NCBI RefSeq assembly: GCF_963678635.1
Contig: NC_087065.1
Location: 372,001 to 436,000 of the forward strand
Direction of reading: 5' to 3'
Length of the DNA: 64,000 nucleotides
DNA from: Symsagittifera roscoffensis
Lineage: Eukaryota; Xenacoelomorpha; Acoela; Convolutidae
Below the pieces are notes generated by a model. It searched no databases. It saw nothing but the letters and a program-made list of their open reading frames with translations, and was not told where the DNA came from. Every line of letters begins with the position of its first letter. Position 1 is the first letter of the stretch. Shown in pieces: positions 37,260 to 47,744 of this stretch. A program made the translations under genes and the position numbers.

Positions 37260-37550
37260 TTGTGTGGTTGCCTTGAGCTACTTAATAGGAAAATTCGGGA
37301 ACAAATAAAAGAAGACCCCGGTGAGTGTATTAGACAAATACACACTCACTTGAGAAGAAAAGTTGTTCCCTGCTCTCGTGCACTTGGAGCGTTCCGGGTG
37401 TGGGGGAGCTTTTTCATAGACTTTAGAAATTTTCGGTCAGAGGTTGCCTGGAGCTACTTAGTAGGACAGCTCGGGCAATCGCAGGACACCTATAAGAAGA
37501 CCTCGGTGGGTGTATTAGGCAAAAACACACCCACTTGAGAAGACTGTGTC
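37260..37550 (+). repeat. Two 185-bp-spaced hairpin modules
   Basis: GGTTGCCTTGAGCTACTTAA-like blocks at about 37264 and 37442 each lead into a 29-nt inverted repeat: GTGAGTGTATT...ACACTCAC at 37321-37349 and GTGGGTGTATT...ACACCCAC at 37506-37534. The same pair lies in the second copy at 60688-60716 and 60844-60872. Confidence 0.75.
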
Positions 37551-37560
37551 CTGGGCTTCG

Positions 37561-38024
37561 TTCTTTCGGATCGTTCCGATTGAGGGAAGTCTTTTTCTTT
37601 AAGACTAAGTTTTATTGATCTGTTTCGGAATCATCACTGCTTTTTACCAAAGATTGTTTGATTTTAACAAAGCAGTGACTTGATAAGAGTGTGGCGGTAA
37701 ATTGATACTGACGAAAGGTCGCTGTCACCTGTAGGATTTTCTTATCTGATTATCAATTGTGTTTTGTGTATTGATTATATCTTTTGAAAAATTTGTGATA
37801 CCGTTATACTATACAACAAGGTTGAGTTAGCATTATATCAATACTGAGTAGGCCCTGTGTGTGTAAATTTAGCTGAGTCACTAAGATTGTCATTGAGAAA
37901 TCTAAGAGACATTTTTGACACTTACGAGATCGAAGAGGCAGCGTTAAAAAATTTAACTTGAACTTGTTTGCGGTACGTGGGCATCGCCATTAAATCATAG
38001 GAATATTGTTATTTGGCAAAAAGT
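37561..38024 (+). promoter_or_regulatory. Leader of element 1 with two strong hairpins
   Basis: A 10-bp perfect inverted repeat, TCACTGCTTT (37634-37643) and AAAGCAGTGA (37669-37678), is followed by a 65-nt stretch closed by GATAAGA (37682) and TCTTATC (37740-37746). Both are conserved exactly in the second element (60971-61015 and 61019-61083). TGGCGGTAAATTGATACT at 37692 could be the tRNA primer site; the tRNA is not identified. No coding sequence. Confidence 0.5.
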
Positions 38025-40510
38025 ATGCAGCGCAGGGACTCGCTAGGATCGACTACTAAGATTCCCAAGCTGAGCAAGGGAAGCACGCGAAAATTTAAAA
38101 CTAGGCGTAGCCAGTCCTCGTTTAGCAGCGCTTCCGACGTGTTTGCTGAAAACGAATCGTCTGAAGGTCAACCTGATCTTTCAGTGAGCGAAATGAAACT
38201 AAGGAGCGAGAAAAACCTCGATGGCGATCAAGGGCGGAGCGCCGAGGCCGGAACCGCGAGCGAGACGCTTGTGGATCCCTTTGACGAAGGAGAACGGACG
38301 CTTATTCGACCCGACTTTGAGCCGAGCGAGGACCTCGAGCGGGAGGAAGTTGAGAGGACGGAGGAGACCTCGGAGCGTTCCGAGGTCGAGCCGCGAGAGG
38401 AAGCGTTATTCAGGGGAATATCCAAATCGGAGACCAAGAGTCATAGGCGGAGAAGAGAATTTTCACATCCAGCTAACACCCACTCATCTCTGGCCAAGCA
38501 GAGCAACAACGCGATGATGTCGAGCAAAAGCCCGAGTGAGGAACAACCGGGTTCGAAGGCCAAGAAGAGCTGGAAGTCTTTGTACGATGAGTGCATGGCG
38601 TCACTACGAACTGAAGGTTTACCTTCCGGTTATGACAACCCAGAGATAACCCATCCGGACGTGAACTTCACACCGTGTCCAAGAAGCGACATGAGCGGGA
38701 ATGCGTCGTCCCCCTCGCCGACCAGGTGCGTCGATTGATGACGTCGATGAGCAAGCAAAAAGGCGGTGCGTCATCAAGTACCAGGCTGCAGCCGCAGTTG
38801 ACCTCATCTTCTTTGGGACTAACCCCGTCATTTGGGGCCACTGGCGATATAAGTGACATGTTCGCTGGCGTAATGAATGGTCTGGATGAACTGAGACGGG
38901 ACATGACAAAGAGAATAGATCAAGTTGACGAGAGAGCTCACCAGGGTCGAGAGAATCTGAGAGATGAACTAACGCACGTGAAAACGCAGGCGAGGGTTGA
39001 TCAGGCTCAATTGATTCGCAACACCGGTCAATGCCTGGCGGAGAGCCTGGCACAGGCAAACAAGGAGTCACACGAAAGAGAGGCTAGGATGAAGAGGGAG
39101 ATCGAGCGATTGTTGAACGATCATGATAGTACCTACGCCCACATGATGACTAGCCTGGAAAAAAGGTTAGATGCCAAATCTGACTTAATGATGCGGAAGC
39201 TTGACGCGATCTTGAACGGGGGCAATTGGGAGAAGCGTTCCAACCCAAGGGAGCGCTCACGCCATGCGAATGATGGAGATGGTACGGGCAGCTATGCCAG
39301 AGCCCAGGAAAGCTCGAGAACGAACTACGAACTTAGGAATAGGGAGCGGCCAAGGGCAGCCCCGTCGAGGCCTGGCTGGACGAATCCAGTCCCGTCGGAG
39401 GCAGATGCTACTCCGGAGACAAGGTTGCCAACTGTGCCACAGGTCAGTTCAGTGCCAGATCTGACTACAGTCTCACAGGACACGACGATGTATGCCTCGA
39501 TGTTTGAGCCTCTGAACAGATCTCTCGAAACATTCATCACCAAACTCTCGAAGTCAACCGAGAGAGGAGAGAGGTCAAGTAGGACACTGAAAAAGCCGAA
39601 GTCATACAAAGACGAGTCGGACGGCTGCATTGATACTTGGATAGAGGTGATGAAGTTACACTTTGAGGAAGAGAGTCTCTCTAAGAAACATGAGTGCAGC
39701 GCGCTAACGAGCAACCTGGAGGGTACTGCACTGAATTGTGTAATGGCGAAAAGAGCCAATGAGAGAGACAGCGCTCGCAAGATATTCGACACCCTGCTGA
39801 ATCGTTTCGGCTCTGGAGTACAAGGGCACCAGGCTATGGTGAAGTTCGAAAAGAGGCGTCAAAGAGATGACGAATCCATAGACAAATTTTTGGACTACCT
39901 TGAATTGCTTAGGAGGAGAAGCAATCCCGATGAGAGAATATCCGAGCGAAACTTGGCGATTGCTTCGAAATTCATGGACGGAGTAAAGAGTGAGGAGTTG
40001 AAAACGATGTTGGCCACGCACTTCACCCTGTCGCTTGACTAGGTACCCACGCCCGATGATTTGCGTATGAAGTCACGCGAGTATTTACTCATAAAACCGA
40101 GGGCGCAAAACCGTTACAGCAATTATGGTAACTACAGCGGGACAAACACTGGTGCGAATTCCAGTTGGTACAAACCTCGGAATAGGGAGCGGCCAAGGGT
40201 AGCCCCGTCGAGGCCTGGCTGGACGAATCCAGTCCCGTCGGAGGCAGATGCTACTCCGGAGACAAGGTTGCCAACTGTGCCACAAGTCAGTTCAGTGGAT
40301 GACATGGATAAGAGGAGGTCGCGTGCGAATTGTGGTTCGATGGACCATCATGTTTCCGCGTGTTCTGCATACAAACAGAAGAGGAAGGCAATAGGCTACT
40401 TTCTCGACGACGTCGACGCGACCGACGAGGATCAAGAAGAGTACGTCAGAGGGCTCATCATGAAATATGGTCCGAGGTGCTTCTTCTGTAATTTGGAAGG
40501 ACACTTCTAG
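38025..40510 (+). pseudogene. gag: gag of element 1 (broken)
   Basis: Start taken at the ATG at 38025 (MQRRDSLG). The order is: basic N terminus, acidic and Arg/Glu-rich low-complexity part, coiled coil (about 38870-39190), proline-rich linker, and a retrotransposon gag domain (about 39560-40040; WIEVMKLHFEEESL, LEGTALNCVM). Then come two CCHC knuckles: ANCGSMDHHVSAC, where the first Cys has become Arg, and CFFCNLEGHF, cut by TAG. Damage: about 40 bases lost with frameshift near 38727; TAG at 40040 where element 2 has CAA; a 117-bp foreign gag piece at 40181-40297; TAG at 40508. Gag would form the particle shell and bind RNA. Confidence 0.85.
40181..40297 (+). repeat. Misplaced copy of a gag segment inside the nucleocapsid region
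   Basis: From GGAATAGGGAGCGGCCAAGG to CAAGTCAGTTCAGTG this duplicates the gag segment at about 39338-39455. Element 2 reads straight from ...TACAAGCCTCG to CGACGACATGG at this point, so the segment is inserted in element 1 only. The joins share a few bases with the flanks, as expected from template switching. Confidence 0.85.
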
Positions 40511-40789
40511 TCGGATTGCACTCAGTTTTGGGATGCAGTGGCGGACGCGAAACATCCCCGCCACGAAGAGGCGCTATTGGGTGTCAAGGCCAATAGAAGG
40601 TAAAGAGTGAGGACGACTAAGAAGGTAAAGACACTGCCTGACGAGGTGGTAGCCTCGAGCCTGGAGGCAGAGTCGGCTAGCCCACTCAAGGTGGATTACG
40701 GTCTGGCGGCAAGGAGAGCGTTGCAGAATATCAAACAGGAGCTAGCCACGAAAGAAGTGGAGCAATGGGTGTCCAAGAAACTACGAACA
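40511..40789 (+). pseudogene. gag-protease linker of element 1
   Basis: After the stop at 40508 the frame continues as SDC (end of the second knuckle) and, after a further stop, TTKKVKTLPDEVVASSLEAE. The same linker is found at 63905-64000 in element 2. It leads into a basic/acidic helix-like piece (NIKQELATKEVEQW). No domain assigned. Confidence 0.6.
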
Positions 40790-41755
40790 TTTTTGACACT
40801 TACGAGATCGAAGAGTCAGCGTTAAGTAATTTAACTTGAACTTGTTTGCGGTAAGAGGAGGTCGCGTGCGGGAATGCGTCGTCCCCCTCGCCGACCAGGT
40901 CCATGTCGGATGGGATAACGATGGGAGCGTCATCAACGTTCGACAGATTGATGACGTCGATGAGCAAGCAAAAAGGCGGTGCGTCATCAAGTACCAGGCT
41001 GCAGCCGCAGTTGACCTCATCTTCTTTGGGACTAACCCCGTCATTTGGGGCCACTGGCGATATAAGTGACATGTTCGCTGGCGTAATGAATGGTCTGGAT
41101 GAACTGAGACGGGACATGACTAAGAGAATAGATCAAGTTGACGAGAGAGCTCACCAGGGTCGAGAGAATCTGAGAGATGAACTAACGCACGTGAAAACGC
41201 AGGCGAGGGTTGATCAGGCTCAATTGATTCGCAACACCGGTCAATGCCTGGCGGAGAGCCTGGCACAGGCAAACAAGGAGTCACACGAAAGAGAGGCTAG
41301 GATGACGAGGGAGATCGAGCGATTGTTGAACGATCATGATAGTACCTACGCCCACATGATGACTAGCCTGGAAAAAAGTTAGATGCCAAATCTGACATAA
41401 TGATGCGGAAGCTTGACGCGATCTTGAACGTGGGCAATTGGGAGGAGCGTTCCAACCCAAGGGAGCGCTCACGCCATGCGAATGATGGAGATGGTACGGG
41501 CAGCTATGCCAGAGCCCAGCAAAGCTCGAGAACGAACTACGAACCTAGGAATAGGGAGCGGCCAAGGGCAGCCCCGTCGAGGCCTGGCTGGACGAATCCA
41601 GTCCCGTCGGAAGCAGATGCTACTCCGGAGACAAGGTTGCCAACTGTGCCACAAGTCAGTTCAGTGCCAGATCTGACTACAGTCTCACAGGACACGACGA
41701 TGTATGCCTCGATGTTTGAGCCTCTGAACAGATCTCTCGAAACATTCATCTGGAG
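40790..41755 (+). repeat. Internal duplication of leader plus gag in element 1
   Basis: TTTGACACTTACGAGATCGA through TTTGCGGTA (40793-40852) repeats the leader at about 37915-37977, then jumps directly to gag sequence (40868-41750) that repeats 38698-39536. This copy retains the segment CATGTCGGATGGGATAACG that the first copy lost. It ends where the protease region begins. The duplication therefore sits between gag and pro and separates them. Confidence 0.9.
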
Positions 41756-41872
41756 AGCACGGATCTTCGGGAAAGTTTTAAGATTCTGGGTAAAACGACG
41801 CAAATAGAACACAAAGAGGAACCCAGGAAGCAGGGACTAAAACTGAACGTTACATCTGGGAGAATTTTCGGC

Positions 41873-42706
41873 ATGACGAAGGAGGGAACGAAAATAATGT
41901 CCATTATCTCAGTCGCAGGGCACCAGCTGGTCAAGAACTTGAGTGAACCATCCGAGATTACACTAGTCCACCTGGACATCTATGCCGACTACCTGAAGGA
42001 GAAAGATCCGAAACTGGACTCCAGGGCAGTGCGAGCGCTGCTCACAACAGGAGGTCCGAGGCTGATGAAAGTGGATGGACATTACATCGATGTCCATGGC
42101 TCATACCCGATTCTAATGAATGTGGATGGCATCAATATCTACACAAAAGCTCACATAACTGATGCGAACGATCAGATTGGCCGGATATACATTGGTCAAG
42201 AGGAGCTGAAGGTTAGACGAATCGGACACAACGCCATGCCCGAACAAGATGCGGTGCACATAGGTTGCGAGGCCGATCTGGCCGCACACGTGCTGGACGT
42301 GCAAGGCAGACAACTTTCAGTAAAGGGACTGCTAGACACGGGAGCAGTTGTTAGTGTCATGCCAGTCAAAACCTGGACCGACATGGGTTTTGAGAGGTCG
42401 GATCTCATACCGACAAACATCAGGTTGGCAGCTGCCAACCAGGGAGCGATCTATGTGACTGGACGATCCCCGATCATTTCACTGCAGCTCGGAGGAAGAC
42501 ATCCTTGGATGAGCTTCCTAGTAGTGGAGAATTTGGACGAATCCGATCAGTTCATCTTAGGAAGGGATTTCGTACGCAACTTTGATGTCACGATTGATCT
42601 CAATGACGGGTTGATTAGGATCAAGGATCCTGAGAGAAAGTATGAAAAGAAACCCCTTAATAAGATCTTAAGTCAGAAGCGTGCAGGAAGGAAATCGAGA
42701 TGTTAA
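41873..42706 (+). CDS. pro: Aspartic protease (retropepsin) region
   Basis: A 277-residue open segment. The first 130 residues form an unassigned domain (MSIISVAGHQLVKN...). The retropepsin core begins near residue 150: LLDTGAVVSVMP is the D-T-G active-site loop, and FILGRDFVRNFDV is the conserved I-L-G-R-D block that closes the fold. Retropepsins act as dimers and cut Gag and Gag-Pol in the particle. The frame ends shortly after ...SQKRAGRKSRC; RT begins at once in another frame, so the pol frame is broken here. No damage within the protease core is visible. Confidence 0.85.
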   Translation: MTKEGTKIMSIISVAGHQLVKNLSEPSEITLVHLDIYADYLKEKDPKLDSRAVRALLTTGGPRLMKVDGHYIDVHGSYPILMNVDGINIYTKAHITDANDQIGRIYIGQEELKVRRIGHNAMPEQDAVHIGCEADLAAHVLDVQGRQLSVKGLLDTGAVVSVMPVKTWTDMGFERSDLIPTNIRLAAANQGAIYVTGRSPIISLQLGGRHPWMSFLVVENLDESDQFILGRDFVRNFDVTIDLNDGLIRIKDPERKYEKKPLNKILSQKRAGRKSRC

Positions 42707-43741
42707 TGGAGTATGACATGATCGAGCCGTCGAAGTCCCCGTGGGCTTTTGGCGTGGTCATGGCTAAAAAGAAAGGGGGCAACTCAGGTTTTGTTGTGAT
42801 TTCCGTTATCTTAACGCAGTGACTATAAAGGACGCATACCCGATTCCCCGTATCGATGAGAGCCTATCCAAGCTGGGAGACGCGAAGTTCTTCACGACAT
42901 TGGATTTGGGCTCTGCGTTCTGGCAAGTGCCACTCCAAAAGCAAGATCGAGATAAAACGTGCTGGGATTGTTCCAGTGGAAGAGGAAGCCGTTCGGATTG
43001 TGCAACGCGACGGCCACATTCCAGCGTTTGATGGCCCAGGCACTCACGAGCGTCACTAAGAAATACGGGAATCTCATCATGTGTTATGTCGATGATGTTG
43101 TGATTGCAACACCAACCTTAGAAGACCACATAGTGAGGTTGGATGAGGTGTTTTCTTGTATGAAACAGGCGAGTCTGAAATGTAAGCCCTCTAAGTGTGA
43201 AATCCTCAGAGATTCCATAAAGTATCTGGGCCGCCTGGTGGATAAACATGGGGTGAGACCAGATCCTGAAGCGGTTGAAGCGGTGTTGACCTGGAGGGCA
43301 CCCAAAACAGATACACAGCTGATGAGTTTTTTGGGATTTGCTAATTATTATCGAGAATTCATCAAGGGGTATGCTGACAAAATATACCCCATGCAGCGGT
43401 TGATGAGGAACAAGGGCAAAAAGTTCACTTGGACTGATGAGGCTCAAGTTTCATTTGAGGAGAAGGGGATGTTCGTGCTGGACACGGATGCATCAGTGGT
43501 TGCGATATCGGGCATACTTCACCAGGAGCAGGAGTGGAACGGGAGAACGGTTCTTCTTCCGATAGCCTACGGGAGTAAAGTCCTGAGTGATACTGAGATG
43601 AAGTACGGCGCACCAAAAGCGGAGATGTTCGCGGTGATCACTTTCGTGGAAAAATACAGGGCCTACTTGGGGAGTGCTCCCTTCAAGTTACGTGTGGATA
43701 ATCGTGCCCCTGCCTGGCTGAAAACCTATTCGATGGACTAA
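42700..43741 (+). pseudogene. pol: Reverse transcriptase and start of RNase H (broken)
   Basis: YDMIEPSKSPWAFGVVMAKK is the N-terminal RT block. After a frameshift near 42780, DAYPIPRIDESL and FFTTLDLGSAFWQVPL (motif A Asp) follow. Another frameshift near 42955 leads to FGLCNATATFQRLM and YVDDVV, the catalytic box. KPSKCEILRDSIKYLG and LMSFLGFANYYREFI are the Ty3/gypsy thumb/connection. About 100 bases seem lost near 43455, because VSFEEK runs directly into the RNase H start FVLDTDASVVAIS. RNase H then runs to LRVDNRAPAWLKTYSMD and a TAA at 43739. RT copies the RNA; RNase H removes it. Confidence 0.9.
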
Positions 43742-45352
43742 AGTTATATTGGTCGTTGGATCGTGCGCCTGGATGGATACCACATGATCATAGAGCACCG
43801 TACCCGTGACAAGCACCAGAACGCAGATAGCCTCAGTAAAAAGACAGAATTCTATGAGCGCCTCGAGGAGAAGCAGGCTAACCAATCGGAAATCAAAGAC
43901 GGATTTTCATTTCTGGACAAGGAAACCTACGACAAACTGCCACTTACTAGGTGGTTAGACAAGTCAGGGCATCCTATACCCGGACAGCCTGACCTTCCAG
44001 TGGAGGCGCCCGCGGAGATAAAGCTTTTAGCCAGAGGCGAGCCCGTTCCGTTTGATCTGCTAGTCCGATCCAATTTGGTACAGCAAGAACTTACCAGGCT
44101 GGGTATAAACAGCATGGCTCTATTGAACAGGACGGTGAACGTGGCGCCGGACGTCATGGGGAAGCTCCGTGACTTGTTGGACAGGGAAGTGGATAGGCAT
44201 GATCGTGAGTGGATGGAGACCATGCAGCGGTTGACTGTCACTGAGAGAACAGAGAAGAGGCCAGTGTCCATTCGCAGCCGAGGCGTTGAACGGGATTGCA
44301 GGTCGATAGTCAACCAGCTGGTGAGGTCGATGCCGAAGGAGGTCTTGTTGAGAACTTCGTTCACTGAACATGGAACACTGAATCAGACCCAAGCCGCTGA
44401 GGAAGTCAGGATCAAGTCGAGATCTAGCTTCGCGAGGAGAGTGCGTTTCACGGATGCAAGAGAAGAATACGAGCCGAGCCCAGATTGTTCGTCCGGGGAC
44501 GAGACAATGTCCGGGGAGTCTGATACCTTCGAGCCCGTCAAGGACGACTTGTCTGAGGAGTCAGACACTTTTGAGCCCATGGAGGACGACTCGTCCGGGG
44601 AGAGGTTGACGAGACCATCTAGGGGCAGAATTTTGTCCGGGGAGTCGGATTCAAAGCGACCAATGGACAGAATTTTGTCCGGGGAGTCGAGAAACATCTC
44701 AGACAACTGGGAATATAATGTTGGGGAATCAGTCGGCTCAAGTGTTGACTCGAGGCTCCAGTCCTGGGACAACACATCTGAAACAACTTCCAATTCCGAT
44801 GTGTCAGAGATCGCAATCCACTCCTTGTTGGTAGACTGGAAGCAGCGCGGGCTGGACCGAGAAACGCATCAGGATCCAGACAGGGACAGATACACCTCAG
44901 ATGAAGATGGCACTGTGGTAGATAATGCCGCAGACGAGCTCGAGCTGATAGCAGTTTCGAAACGCCCAACCAGATTGCTGCCACATGGTACGGTCGTCCG
45001 TACCAATCTGGAACCATCTGTGCAGGAAGCGACGCCTTTGAAAAAGATATGGTGTGTCAAGTTGATGGACGATGCTCATGCTCCGGAAATAATGAGTGGG
45101 CAAATGAACGTGGTAAAGACGTATTTGAAAGCCAGGTACAGGCTGTCGGATCTCCTAAGGGCTCAACGAAATGATAGAATGACGAGAAGTCTGAAGAGAT
45201 GGATCGAGAATGGAGCACCTGATAAGGGAAGCTTGGAAGAAGACAGCTACAAGATCTTGAAGCAATTCTACCTGAAGAGAAGCGACTTGTTGTACCTGAA
45301 CAAGGACGGAATCGTAGCCTGTAAACGTAATGAGGAGGACAAGGTCCTTTAA
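43742..45352 (+). pseudogene. pol: RNase H tail and very long acidic linker before integrase
   Basis: IGRWIVRLDGYHMIIEHRTR and KHQNADSLSKK are the end of RNase H (the D of HQNADSLS is the usual active-site residue). After this come about 480 residues without known domain: QANQ...GFSFLDKETYDKLPLTRW, then an acidic, Ser-rich stretch (about 44485-44700) with repeats of the type SGESDTFEP and RILSGES, then more acidic sequence to the zinc-binding start of integrase. Ty3/gypsy linkers are normally far shorter. The frame is open from 43763 to the TAA at 45350 and resumes in phase. Confidence 0.75.
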
Positions 45353-45367
45353 AAATACAATTCAATA

Positions 45368-46019
45368 GTGTTACCACAGTTGTACCAGACCGAATTGCTC
45401 TTTCGATCACATGATCAGATGGGCCATCAAGGCGTGGACAAAGTGTACAACAGGATACATAAACGATTCGAATGGCCGGGATTGAAGAAGGCTTGTGAGA
45501 AGTGGATCGCCGCGTGCCTGTCATGTCAGCAGGCGAAGGATCCCAGGAAACTAAGGTTCCCCCTACAGTCAATAGAGTCGTCGGGATTCAACGAAGTGGT
45601 GCAAATTGATCATCAGAAAATCTGCATGACAGCAACGGGCTATAATCAGGTGCTGGTGATGATCGACCATTTTACGAAGTATGCGGAGGTAGCACCCTGC
45701 ATGACAGCATCGGCGGAAGAAACATGCGATCATTTGATAAATGTGTGGATAGCGAGGCATGGCTGCCCCATCACATTCCAATTGGACAATGGCAAAGCAT
45801 TCGAAGGAGTTAATGAAAAGGTGGCAGGTAGCGCAGGCCCACTCGACCACCTATCGCCCTTAAACGAGTGGCCTAGTCGAGAGGCAAAATCGCACACTGG
45901 TATCCATGCTGAGAGTCTATTGCTCGCGCTACATGGATGACTGGGACAAGCACTTGCCGCAAGTGATGGGTGCTTAAAACAGCACGGAGCATTCCACCAC
46001 GGGAATAAGTCCGCACCTG
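45368..46019 (+). pseudogene. pol: Integrase zinc finger and catalytic core (frameshifted)
   Basis: The HHCC zinc finger is HDQMGH...WIAACLSCQQ. The core has VVQIDHQKI (first Asp), VLVMIDHFTKYAEVAP, and FQLDNGKAF (second Asp). A frameshift near 45825 takes the open frame to a false end at 45940. In another frame GLVERQNRTLV (about 45870) supplies the catalytic Glu and its block, followed by a stop and sequence leading to MLTDHEK. Integrase inserts the DNA copy. All three acidic residues are still readable, but not in one frame. Confidence 0.85.
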
Positions 46020-47426
46020 ATGCTAACGGATCACGAAAAAGCGCTTCCGTTGACGTTTTTCTACCCTGAATATGAAGGGAAGAGAACAGCACCGCAAACG
46101 TACGTGCGGGATGTTGTTAGAAGACAGCAGGACCTCAATGACTTATGTAGGAGGAACACGCAACAGGCGCAAATTAGACAAAAAAGGAGGTTTGATAAAA
46201 GAACAGCCGATGCAAAAGCCTACTCAGTTGGCGACTACGTCTGGGTGTTCCAGGAAGTGGTTCCACCAAAAGGAACCAAGAAATTTTTAAAGAAATGGCG
46301 TGGTCCATTTCAGATAACAGAGGTGAACCAAGGAGGTCGCTTTTATCGACTGAGCACTGGAAGAGCAGCTCATTACGAAGATATCAAACCACACAATGCC
46401 TCGTCAGAGGACTGGTGCACCCCAGCGGACATGCAAGAGGGAGACTATTTGATAGTGGATCATGCTTGTGAGGTGAATGAAAGGGGTACTCGCGACAAAA
46501 ACGATGGGAATGAGGTGGTGGACGATTGCGACCTACCACTGGATCTGGAGTTGACCGAGCGAGTAAAGGTGGACGATGAAACTCTACCTTATGCCGAGGA
46601 AGATTGGGACTGCCCGGAACAAATCGAAATTGACAAAGGAATACAGCCTGACTTTCCTCTCACCATGGAAAGACGCCAGAGCAAGAGAGGAAAAAACAAG
46701 AAGAAGTACAACCCGTACGGCGAGGATTTCGTCGTAGACAGGATAGTTCTAAGTGATATCATGGACTCGCTAGTAGGACTGGACGAAGTGGCGGTGCTAG
46801 AAGAAATCGACTTGGTGAATGACATGGATCAGGATTGGATCGACGATCGATCAGAACCGGAAGTGGAGTTCGAACCAGAAGCGGAACAGACTAATGAGCA
46901 AGAACTGACGAACTTGCGCGTGCTCGAATGGCTCCATGATCTGCCGACAGATCCAAAAGAGACGATCCTGACGATTCAGGACGTCGATAAAGACGGCATC
47001 AAATACGTCAGTCATGACAATACCGAGTCCAACTGGGTCGCCCCAGATGGTCCTCTACGTGTTCCACAATCCAACCTCGATCTCCTAGACTTTGGGCGAT
47101 CGACGGGGACGTCGATGGATATTTTTGTCCGGGGAGTGGGGGTAGGACTCACTCACACCGAAAATCTGAATTTAAAAAAATTGAAATCGGCAAGAGAAAC
47201 CGGAGAACTAGAGACAGAGGGCGAGAATGCTAAAAAACCACCTTTTGGACAAATTTTTGAATCGTATTCTGACCTACCGAACCATTATTCAAACAATATC
47301 GTCATAACGGACAGCGATTTCATACTCACAGAACGCACGTGCGCTATAGCGATAACCGCGGACGTAAGCTTTAAAACAGCACTAGATGTTGATTTTAAAA
47401 GAGAGAATAAGAACATCGAATTTTGA
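46020..47426 (+). pseudogene. pol: Integrase C-terminal part with acidic extension
   Basis: The first 130 residues belong to integrase: RRQQDLNDLCRRNTQQAQ, RRFDKRTADAKAYSVGDYVW and KKWRGPFQITEV, the SH3-like DNA-binding end. Then comes an acidic extension of about 300 residues with RKKYNPYGEDF-like sequence (KKKYNPYGEDFVVDRIVLSD) and GTSMDIFVRGVGVGLTHTEN. The last part, ERTCAIAITADVSF...DFKREN, begins the macro-like domain and is cut by a TGA at 47424. Downstream sequence continues in the same frame. A Ty3/gypsy integrase normally ends soon after the SH3-like part. Confidence 0.75.
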
Positions 47427-47744
47427 TGGAAACAGAGTCCTGGTGTGGGAGGGATGATAGCGCTGCCCCCTGTTGCATCACAGATACCAGGGAAATATTT
47501 GTGTTTCCTGGTTACCAAGGCCACTGATAGGCAACACGAATATCTAGAGAGCTTGTTATTGGCCTTGACCCGACTTAGGGATTTTTTGGTTGAGAGAGGA
47601 GTGACCTCTCTCTCGTTACCAGTATATGATCCTAATAGGGGAAAGCTACATCCGAGAGAGTGGAACGCACTTGTACATGTGATATTTTCAGAAACTGACA
47701 TAGAGGTTTACTTACATAAAAAATACTATCTGAGCATATGCTAG
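47330..47744 (+). pseudogene. Macro-like (ADP-ribose-binding) domain at the end of pol
   Basis: CAIAITADVSFKTALDVDFK before the TGA (47424) and IALPPVASQIPGKYLCFLVT, TRLRDFLVERGVTSLSLPVY and HPREWNALVHVIF after it, in the same frame, follow the macro fold: first strand and helix with Asp/Ala, strand with LVT, helix, V.SLS.P strand and loop, helix W..L. The pattern is closest in my judgement to macro domains of the Poa1/ADP-ribose-phosphatase kind, which bind or hydrolyse ADP-ribose groups. The family is assigned by eye only. The frame ends with a TAG at 47742. Confidence 0.55.

Larger units (their letters stand above)
34031..37560 (+). repeat. Long terminal repeat, element 1 (3' limit uncertain)
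   Basis: The start is set by comparison: TGTGCCATTCTGCTGG at 34031 and at 57559, preceded by unrelated sequence, with the 57559 copy preceded by a purine-rich GGGGAGTA. Homology to the second copy continues through the leader into gag, so the LTR end cannot be read off directly. A candidate primer site starting TGGCGG at 37692 would put the end near 37691. The interior has an array of ACCCTCCG motifs (about 36594-37075) and two hairpin-bearing repeats (37260-37550). A 181-bp stretch (34916-35096) is missing from the second copy. Confidence 0.75.

Noticed and set aside
37682-37746. Hammerhead ribozyme in the leader
   Set aside because: CTGACGAAA lacks the CUGANGA box, stem II and GAAA in the needed order. 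Only the stem structure is reported.
38025-40510. In-frame TAG/TGA codons in gag as programmed stop readthrough
   Set aside because: The stops lie at different codons in the two elements and the other copy has a sense codon each time, so they are ordinary mutations.
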